DNA from: GCA-003244245 sp035606945
GTDB taxonomy: Bacteria; Actinomycetota; Actinomycetes; Mycobacteriales; Pseudonocardiaceae
NCBI GenBank assembly: GCA_035606945.1
Contig: DATNDR010000035.1
Coordinates: 1 to 64,000, forward strand
Length of the DNA: 64,000 nt
Direction: 5' to 3'
Shown: piece after piece, positions 57,967-64,000 of the stretch
How the letters are laid out: every line of letters starts with the position of its first letter
Numbering within the stretch: position 1 is the first letter of the stretch
Notes under the pieces: model-generated
The model's input: the letters and a program-made list of their open reading frames with translations, nothing else
What the model was told of the DNA's origin: nothing
Database searches by the model: none
Program-made: the position numbers and the translations under genes

Positions 57967-59406
57967 GTGCGGTTTGTGGCGGGGCAGGGGGCCGGGTACG
58001 AGCTGACCTACGACGATGTGTTTCTGGTGCCGTCCTGCTCGGATGTGGGATCGCGGTTCGATGCGGACCTGTCCACGGTGGACGGGTCCGGGACCACCAT
58101 CCCGCTGGTGGTCGCCAACATGACCGCGGTCGCAGGGCGCCGGATGGCTGAGACGGTGGCCCGCCGCGGCGGGTTGGTGGTGCTGCCCCAGGACGTGGAC
58201 CCTGCAGCGGTCGCCGAGACGGTGACCTGGGTGAAGTCTCGACATCTGGTGCTGGACACCGCGCTCACGCTCGGCCCGCAGGACGCTGTCGCCGACGCGA
58301 TCAACCTGCTGCCCAAGCGAGCGCACCGGGCCGTGGTGGTGCTTGACGGCGCGCACCGTCCGATCGGGCTGGTCACCGAGGCGGAACTGGCCGGAGTCGA
58401 TCGGTTCGCCCGGCTGGCCGACGTGGCGCAGACCGACCTGGTGGTCGTGCCCGCCGAGACCGAACCGCGTAAGGTCTTCGACCAACTGAACCACCGCCGC
58501 CAGAAACTGGCGCTTGCGGTGGACGCCCAGGGCTGCCTGGTCGGTGTGCTGACCCCGACCGGGGCATTGCGCGCTGAGCTGTACCGCCCAGCGTTGGACG
58601 GTGGCGGCCGGCTGCGGGTGGCCGCAGCGCTCGGTGTGAACGGCGATGTCACTGCCAAGACCGAGGCCCTGCTCGCCGCGGGAGTCGACGTGCTGGTCGT
58701 CGACACCGCACACGGCCACCAGCGCAAGATGCTCGACGCGCTGGGCGCGGTCCGGTCCCGCCGGCCGGGCGTGCCGGTGGTAGCCGGCAACGTGGTATCT
58801 GCGCAGGGCACCCGCGACCTCCTCGTGGCCGGCGCCGACATCGTCAAGGTCGGTGTCGGTCCGGGTGCGATGTGCACCACCCGGATGATGACCGGCGTCG
58901 GCCGGCCCCAGTTCTCCGCGGTAGCCGAGTGCGCCGCAGCGGCCCGCGCCGCCGGTGGTCACATCTGGGCCGACGGCGGTGTGCGCCACCCGCGTGACGT
59001 CGCGCTCGCGCTGGCGGCGGGAGCCGCGAACGTGATGATCGGCTCGTGGTTCGCGGGCACCTACGAGTCACCGGGCGACCTGCAGCGCGATGAAACCGGC
59101 CGGCCGTTCAAGGAGTCGTACGGAATGGCCTCCAAGCGCGCCGTCGCGGCCCGTACCACCAACGACGACAGCTTCGACCGGGCCCGCAAGGCACTGTTCG
59201 AGGAGGGCATCTCCACCGCTCGGATGTACCTCGATCCCCAGCGACCCGGGGTGGAAGACCTCATCGACTACATCTGCGCCGGGGTACGCAGCGCATGTAC
59301 CTACGCCGGCGCACGGACCATGCCGGAACTAGCCGAGCAGGCGGTGATCGGGGTGCAGTCCGCGGCCGGGTTCGCCGAGGGACGCCCACTGCCCGGGGGT
59401 TGGTGA
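57967..59406 (+). CDS. guaB1: GuaB1 family protein (GMP reductase type, IMPDH-like)
   Basis: 479 aa, the length of the mycobacterial GuaB1 protein. IMPDH/GMPR barrel with a CBS-domain insertion (about 95-205). Barrel marks: YELTYDDVFLVPS at the start, NMTAV, DTAHGHQRKMLDAL, the catalytic loop VGVGPGAMCTTRMMTG with Cys303, and ADGGVRHPRDVALALAAGAANVMIGSWFAG. Members of this group were shown to reduce GMP to IMP rather than oxidise IMP. GTG 57967 gives the conserved-length protein; the longer frame is not protein-like upstream. Confidence 0.9.
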   Translation: MRFVAGQGAGYELTYDDVFLVPSCSDVGSRFDADLSTVDGSGTTIPLVVANMTAVAGRRMAETVARRGGLVVLPQDVDPAAVAETVTWVKSRHLVLDTALTLGPQDAVADAINLLPKRAHRAVVVLDGAHRPIGLVTEAELAGVDRFARLADVAQTDLVVVPAETEPRKVFDQLNHRRQKLALAVDAQGCLVGVLTPTGALRAELYRPALDGGGRLRVAAALGVNGDVTAKTEALLAAGVDVLVVDTAHGHQRKMLDALGAVRSRRPGVPVVAGNVVSAQGTRDLLVAGADIVKVGVGPGAMCTTRMMTGVGRPQFSAVAECAAAARAAGGHIWADGGVRHPRDVALALAAGAANVMIGSWFAGTYESPGDLQRDETGRPFKESYGMASKRAVAARTTNDDSFDRARKALFEEGISTARMYLDPQRPGVEDLIDYICAGVRSACTYAGARTMPELAEQAVIGVQSAAGFAEGRPLPGGW

Positions 59407-59415
59407 GCTTCGAGC

Positions 59416-60005
59416 TTCGCATACATCGACATCCCCGGGCCGGACGACAGCGGCATGCCATCGGTTTACTACATCGCGTCCCCCGACCCGGCGTGGTCCA
59501 GGCCGACCAGGATGCTTACACGCCCGGCAAGGCGATGCTGCTGTTCATCTCGGCGCATGAAGTCTGGCCGGGGCATTTCATGCAGAATCTGCACGCGAAC
59601 CGATCGCGTTACGAGTTCGGCCGGCTATTCGTCGACTATGCCTACTCCGAAGGGTGGGCCCATTACACCGAGGAGCTGATGTGGGAAGCGGGTCTCGGTG
59701 GCGGCGCGCCGGAAACGCACATCGGCCAGCTCAGCGAGGCATTGCTGCGCGACGTCCGCTATCTATGCGCTATCGGGATGCACACGCACGGCATGACCGT
59801 GTCCAGCTGTGCGGTCATGTTCCGTGAACAAGCCTTTCAGTATCCGGGCAGCGCACGGCAACAGGCCGCACGAGGTACTTATGACCCGGCTTACCTCAAT
59901 TACACCATGGGTAAGTTGATGATTCACAAGCTGCGCGCGGATTGGACCGCCCACCACGGCGGGCGCAGTGGCTGGCGCGCCTTTCACAACCGTTTCCTGT
60001 CCTAG
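59416..60005 (+). pseudogene. Frameshifted C-terminal remnant of a DUF885 protein
   Basis: The DNA right after guaB1 reads, in one frame, FAYIDIPGPDDSGMPSVYYI then ASPDPAWS. Around 59500 the homologous sequence moves to another frame: ADQDAYTPGKAMLLFISAHE then VWPGHFMQNLHA, later FVDYAYSEGWAHYTEE and an intact C-terminus. The HEVWPGH and YSEGWAHY motifs are the metal-site signatures of DUF885 proteases/hydrolases. About the last third of a ~550-aa protein is left, without a start and with a frameshift, so it should be non-functional. Confidence 0.78.
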
Positions 60006-60191
60006 GCGGACCACCGATTCCGCTGGTGCGCGAGCAAATGTTGGGAACGGCGCAAGGCGACCTGTTCTAATGCGGCGGCTCCTCGGACCACCGAGGTGAG
60101 CACCAGGTCGACGCACCTGGCAGGTCGCTCTGTCGAGTTCACGGCATTGGACTGACAGGCGCCGGGACACCGCCCACGGCAGGCTAGCGAC

Positions 60192-61658
60192 GTGCTCGAG
60201 AACATCGAACAGTTCGGCGTCACGCTGCTCATCGCGGCGGCGGTAGTGTCCGTGGCGCTGCTGTCGAACCGGATCAGCAGGTGGGTTCGCGTGCCGGCCC
60301 CAGCGATCTTCCTCATCGGCGCTGCAGTGGCGTCCGATCTGGTGCCGTCGCTGCAACGGATACCCATCAGCGTGGTCGAGCAGATCGTCACCGTCGCGCT
60401 GGCACTCATTCTGTTCGACGGCGGCATGCACATCGGCTGGAGTCGGCTGCGCGCGTCGGTCGGCGCGGTGCTCGTGGTCGGGGTGGTTGGAACCTTCCTC
60501 ACCGCGGGCGCGCTGGCCGTGCTGGCGCATGTGCTGTTCGGCTTCCCCTGGTTGATCGCGTTGCTGCTCGGCACCGCGCTGGCGCCCACCGACCCCGCCG
60601 TGGTCTTCTCGGTCCTGGGCAGCCGCGAGGTGCGCGGGCGCGCCGGGGTCATCCTCGAGGGCGAGTCCGGTGCCAATGATCCGGTGGGAATCGCGCTGCT
60701 GGTCAGTCTGATCACGATTGGCGGTACCACCGGCGCCGGAGCCTTCGCCTCGGTGCTCGGCACCTTCGCCCTGCAGATGGCAGTGGGTGCAGCGGTCGGC
60801 GTAGCCGGTGGCTGGCTCCTGCTACAGGCCATGCGCCGGCTGCCGCTGCCCAGCGAGGGCCTCTATCCGCTGCGCACCCTCGCCGCAGTGATCGGGCTCT
60901 ACGGCGCGGCCACCGTGGCCCACGGCTCCGGCTTTCTGGCGGTGTTCATCGCCGGCATCCTCATCGGCGACGTACGCGCTCCGTTCAAGGGCGAGATCGA
61001 GCGGTTTCACTCGTCGCTGGCCAGCCTCGCCGAAATGATCGCCTTCGTGGTGCTCGGGCTGACCATCTCACTCAGTGCCGTGGGCCAGCAGCGGGCCTGG
61101 CTCATCGGCCTGGTGCTGGCGGTGCTGCTCGCCTTCGTGGTGCGCCCACTGCTGGTCGGCTCGTTGCTGCTGGCGGTGCGGCTGTCCGCCGGCGAGCGGG
61201 TGTTCACGATGTGGTCCGGGCTCAAGGGCGCGGTGCCCATCCTGCTCGGCACGTTCGTGCTGACCGCCGGCACGGCAGGCGGCATGCTCGTCTACCACGT
61301 GATCTTCGTGGTGGTCGCCTTCTCGGTCATCGTGCAGGGCGGCCTGGTCCCCACCGTCGCTGCCCGCTGCGGGGTGCCGATGAGCGAAGTGGAGCCGCGG
61401 CCATGGTCGCTGGGAGTGCGGTTCCGCGATCCCCCGCAGGGCGTTCGGCGGTACCTCATCGGCTCCGATGCGCCCGCGCACGGCCGCGCCATCCGCGATC
61501 TCGACCTCGGCGAAGACGTCTGGATCAGTCTCGTCGTCCGCCGGGGTCAGCCGGTGCAAGTCCGTGCCGACACCGTGTTGCATTCCGGAGACGAGATCGT
61601 CGTCCTCATCGACCCCGACAGCGAACACGACCCCACCCCGCTCTTCACCGGCCCCTGA
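60192..61658 (+). CDS. CPA1-type cation:proton antiporter with RCK_C domain
   Basis: 488 aa. The first ~390 residues form a Na+/H+ exchanger domain of about 12 helices, with ALILFDGGMHI, the ion-site region GTALAPTDPAVVFSVLG and ILEGESGANDPVGIALL. The tail (about 415-485; RRYLIGSDAPAHGRAIRDLD, HSGDEIVVLIDPDS) is a TrkA_C/RCK_C ligand-binding domain, as in CvrA-like potassium/proton antiporters. GTG start. A related GTCGAGTTCACGGC to the repeat at 20320 lies about 60 nt upstream. Confidence 0.9.
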   Translation: MLENIEQFGVTLLIAAAVVSVALLSNRISRWVRVPAPAIFLIGAAVASDLVPSLQRIPISVVEQIVTVALALILFDGGMHIGWSRLRASVGAVLVVGVVGTFLTAGALAVLAHVLFGFPWLIALLLGTALAPTDPAVVFSVLGSREVRGRAGVILEGESGANDPVGIALLVSLITIGGTTGAGAFASVLGTFALQMAVGAAVGVAGGWLLLQAMRRLPLPSEGLYPLRTLAAVIGLYGAATVAHGSGFLAVFIAGILIGDVRAPFKGEIERFHSSLASLAEMIAFVVLGLTISLSAVGQQRAWLIGLVLAVLLAFVVRPLLVGSLLLAVRLSAGERVFTMWSGLKGAVPILLGTFVLTAGTAGGMLVYHVIFVVVAFSVIVQGGLVPTVAARCGVPMSEVEPRPWSLGVRFRDPPQGVRRYLIGSDAPAHGRAIRDLDLGEDVWISLVVRRGQPVQVRADTVLHSGDEIVVLIDPDSEHDPTPLFTGP

Positions 61659-61667
61659 TTGGCTTCC

Positions 61668-61685
61668 CGATATGTCTCCATGTCG
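61668..61685. repeat. Palindromic element, copy 2
   Basis: CGATATGTCTCCATGTCG is the exact reverse complement of 28031-28048. Here the outer C/G runs are mostly lost. It lies between the convergent antiporter and LOG/Nudix genes. Confidence 0.75.
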
Positions 61686-61699
61686 CGGACGGGACGCGA

Positions 61700-62602
61700 T
61701 CAGTGGATGCGTCCACGGCGGAGCAGGTCCTGCACGGCAGCAGCAGCCGGTTCACAGGCCGACGTATCACCGAGTGGGTGTGACACCGCACCGGGGACCA
61801 CCGGTTGCGGGCCGTCGGCCCGGTAGCAGCTCACCCGCCGCCACTCGCCACCGCTACCCGGCACCATCAGCGCGGCTACCGGACGTAGTCGTTCCGGGCG
61901 CAGCCGCACCGACCAGCTCTCGTCCATCAGCCGGCACAGCGCTACCGCACCGCGCTCCCCCGGCCCGCACCGGCCACCGGGCAGCGCCAGCCCCGCCGAG
62001 TTGGGTACCAGCGCGACGCTGGAGTCGCTGATCCGCAGCCAGGCAACCTCCTCGCGCACCTCGACACTCCCGCTAGGCCGCCAAGCGGCCAGTTGGTCGA
62101 GCAACTGGGCGGGATCACCGGCCCGCAACAACGGCGCGCTGGGCAGACCCGCACGATCCAACACGTCGAGCTGCTCGGCCAGCGGGTCGAGTAACCCCTC
62201 TGGGTCGAGGGCGCCGCATGGCTTGTCGTTGAGTCCCAGCGCCTGCTCGGCGAGCAGCGCGAGGAGGTCGGCGAGCACATCCACGCCGCTGGGCAACATG
62301 ACGACAGCGTCAGACAGCACGCGTACCGCATCCAGCCGTCCGGCCGCTCCGTCCACCGTGCGCCGATCCAGCGCAGAGGTGACCGGTTCAGCACCCCGCG
62401 GGAGCACTTCCACCACGTCGGCCCCGGGCCCGATAGTGTCGAATGCGACGGGTGCGGGAACCCCCAGGACCATGCCCCAGCGTCGGCGATCGAGTTCTTT
62501 TCCCAACCGCCGGACGGCGTCGTCGAGAGGCGCGCCGGAGCCGGACCAGGGCCCTCCCATCACGCCGATCCACACAAGCACACACGTTAGTCCGAATGGC
62601 AC
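61700..62602 (-). CDS. LOG-like protein with degenerate motifs fused to a Nudix-like segment
   Basis: 300 aa. Residues ~20-165 have the layout of a LOG/TIGR00730 Rossmann protein: LDDAVRRLGKELDRRRWGMVLG, then AVVMLPSGVDVLADLLALLAEQALGLNDKPCG and GLLDPLAEQLDVLDRAG. The normal PGGxGTxxE motif reads PSGVDVLAD, so nucleotide-phosphoribohydrolase activity is doubtful. Residues ~180-270 include ALPGGRCGPGERGAVALCRL, similar to the start of a Nudix box (GxxxxxE, then R) but lacking the later Glu pair. Both units seem catalytically degraded. The start may be at GTG 62587 or the ATG near 62560. Assignment tentative. Confidence 0.55.
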   Translation of the reverse strand: MPFGLTCVLVWIGVMGGPWSGSGAPLDDAVRRLGKELDRRRWGMVLGVPAPVAFDTIGPGADVVEVLPRGAEPVTSALDRRTVDGAAGRLDAVRVLSDAVVMLPSGVDVLADLLALLAEQALGLNDKPCGALDPEGLLDPLAEQLDVLDRAGLPSAPLLRAGDPAQLLDQLAAWRPSGSVEVREEVAWLRISDSSVALVPNSAGLALPGGRCGPGERGAVALCRLMDESWSVRLRPERLRPVAALMVPGSGGEWRRVSCYRADGPQPVVPGAVSHPLGDTSACEPAAAAVQDLLRRGRIH

Positions 62603-62776
62603 CGCTGCGGCGCGATTCGGCTCGACAGCGCATCGTGAGCCCGTAGAATCGATCGAATCCCGGTCCGCGAGGAGTGTGACGAACTCGGTGCCTACCGCAT
62701 CGACGCCTGGCTGTAGTAGGCAGCCGGGCCCCGGGCCCGGCTGCCCCGCTCACCGCTTGGCTACGACGGCGATGTG

Positions 62777-64000
62777 ATGGACGCCCTACGCAACATCTGG
62801 GACCTGTTCGAGGGTGCCTACTGGGGCCTGTTCGCGCTGCTTGCGCTGACCGCGGGCACCTTCGTGTTCGTCGCGGCCGAGTTCGCCCTCACCACGGTGG
62901 AGCGCAGCACTGTCGACGCGCACGTCAAGCAGGTCGGGGATCGGCGAGCCCGTCATGTGCAACACGCGCGCGACACGCTGTCCTTCCAGCTTTCCGGCGC
63001 CCAGGTAGGCATCACGATCACCACCCTGCTCACCGGCTACGTCGCCCAGCCGGCCATCGTCGAGCTGATCCGCCCCGGTGTGCAAGCCGTCGGGTTGCCA
63101 CCCAGCGCCGTGGGGCCACTGTCTCTCGGGATCGGGTTAGCGCTGGCCACCGCTTTGTCGATGGTGTTCGGCGAGCTGGTCGCACAGAATCTGGCCATTT
63201 CCCGACCCCTGCAGACGGCCCGGCAGGTCGCTGGGGTGGTCAATGCGTTCTCGCTGGCGTTCCGGTGGCTGATTTCCGCGCTCAACGGGGCCGCCAACTG
63301 GATCGTCCGCCGGCTGGGTATCGAACCGGCGGAAGATTTGCGCTCCGCACGCTCACCTCAAGAGCTCGGTTCCCTGGTGCGCAGCAGCGCCCAGCACGGC
63401 ACGTTGGATGAGGGCACCGCGACGTTGCTCGATCGTTCGTTGCGCTTCGGTGAGCGCACCGCCGAAGAGCTGATGACGCCGCGGGTGCGGGTGGAGGCGT
63501 TGCGCGCGGACGCGCCGGTGCTCGCCTTGGTGGACACCGCACGTCAGACCGGTTTCTCCCGCTTCCCGGTCTATGGCAGCGACCTCGACGACGTGCGGGG
63601 GGTGGTCCACGTCAAGCAGGCCTTCGCCGTACCGGCCGGCCAGCGCGCCATCATCCAGGTTGGCACGCTGGCCAGCCCGGTCCCGACCGTGCCGAGTTCG
63701 CTGGACGGTGACGCGCTGCTCGACCGGCTGCGCGGTCAGGGCCTGCAAGTCGCCGTCGTGGTCGACGAGTACGGCGGGACTGCCGGCATCGTCACGCTGG
63801 AAGACCTGGTCGAGGAAATCGTCGGTGACGTCCGCGACGAGCATGACCGGCTGGAGGTCTCCCGGGTGCAGCCGCTTGACGAATGGAGCTGGCTCATCTC
63901 CGGGCTGCTGCGAGCAGATGAGGTGGCCGACGCCGTGGGGTTCGTGATGCCCGAAGGCGACTATGAGACCGTGGCCGGGCTGGTGCTGGAGCGGCTGGGC
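62777..64000 (+). CDS. CNNM/CorC-type hemolysin-family membrane protein (partial, runs off window)
   Basis: 408 codons are inside the window and the frame is still open at the edge. Residues ~1-195 are the DUF21 membrane domain (GLFALLALTAGTFVFVAAEF; QLSGAQVGITITTLLTGYVAQP; MVFGELVAQNLAI). Residues ~215-345 are a CBS pair (AEELMTPRVRVEALR, SRFPVYGSDLDDVRGVVHVKQ, VAVVVDEYGGTAGIVTLEDLVEEIVGDV). A CorC_HlyC domain begins near 355 and is cut off. Relatives are linked to magnesium/cobalt efflux. ATG 62777 or the GTG one codon earlier can be the start. Confidence 0.92.
   Translation, partial: MDALRNIWDLFEGAYWGLFALLALTAGTFVFVAAEFALTTVERSTVDAHVKQVGDRRARHVQHARDTLSFQLSGAQVGITITTLLTGYVAQPAIVELIRPGVQAVGLPPSAVGPLSLGIGLALATALSMVFGELVAQNLAISRPLQTARQVAGVVNAFSLAFRWLISALNGAANWIVRRLGIEPAEDLRSARSPQELGSLVRSSAQHGTLDEGTATLLDRSLRFGERTAEELMTPRVRVEALRADAPVLALVDTARQTGFSRFPVYGSDLDDVRGVVHVKQAFAVPAGQRAIIQVGTLASPVPTVPSSLDGDALLDRLRGQGLQVAVVVDEYGGTAGIVTLEDLVEEIVGDVRDEHDRLEVSRVQPLDEWSWLISGLLRADEVADAVGFVMPEGDYETVAGLVLERLG

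Overview
The window is high-GC DNA with strong third-position G/C bias, frequent GTG/TTG starts and many 4-nt ATGA start/stop overlaps. The gene content (a very long NAD-dependent glutamate dehydrogenase, GuaB1-type GMP reductase, anti-sigma/anti-anti-sigma pair, PiT phosphate transporter, TTGTCCACA-type DnaA boxes) points to an actinobacterium, possibly of the Pseudonocardiales. The order is a weak guess.

Region 1 (1-8600) is accessory and gene-poor. It carries a lasso-peptide cluster on the minus strand: RRE protein B1, a 53-codon precursor A that is too short for ordinary ORF calling, cyclase C and protease B2. The precursor at 4026-4187 has the actinobacterial leader signature (Y-x2-P-x-L-x3-G-x-F-x3-T at position -2) and a predicted 15-residue core GPATQQPEANMMGMV with a Gly1-Glu8 macrolactam. 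An ATP-grasp gene converges on the cluster. Further on are a STAS remnant, an orphan 171-aa protein, a Gly-rich secreted-peptide-like gene with a perfect 17-bp terminator hairpin, and a membrane protein with two compensating frameshifts.

Region 2 (8600-30800) is mainly metabolic: PEP synthase, a sortase-like lipoprotein, a DnaA-box cluster in front of a Pro-rich protein, a complete oligopeptide ABC importer (binding protein, two permeases, dual ATPase), thiolase, NAD-GDH, zinc alcohol dehydrogenase, a 10-repeat TPR protein, a GNAT enzyme and a three-gene YbjQ-type operon.

Region 3 (30951-36364) is a compact sugar operon: fucose/arabinose-isomerase-like protein, FGGY kinase, sugar-porter MFS and a GH172 (DUF2961) glycosidase. 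Together these suggest uptake of a D-arabinofuranoside and its conversion to D-ribulose 5-phosphate (inference).

Region 4 (36456-38100) holds an anti-sigma kinase/antagonist pair, a zinc-ribbon protein and a frameshifted CBS-domain remnant.

Region 5 (38186-51114) is a glycan locus. Two minus-strand GT2 enzymes diverge from a run of translationally coupled genes: UDP-glucuronate-decarboxylase-like SDR, NodU/CmcH carbamoyltransferase, a GT2-GmhB fusion, GT9, two GT4-like enzymes, GmhA, HldE, an SDR and a second GT9. It encodes ADP-heptose synthesis plus two heptosyltransferase-family enzymes and a carbamoyltransferase in an organism that should lack LPS. This is the best candidate here for an undescribed system.

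Region 6 (51115-64000) has a phosphopantetheinyl transferase, PiT transporter, GH65 phosphorylase, PfkB kinase, MFS transporter, GuaB1, a DUF885 remnant, a CPA-type antiporter with an RCK_C tail, a LOG-like/Nudix-like fusion and a CNNM/CorC-type protein cut by the window end. No tRNA, rRNA, CRISPR array or intact insertion sequence was recognised.
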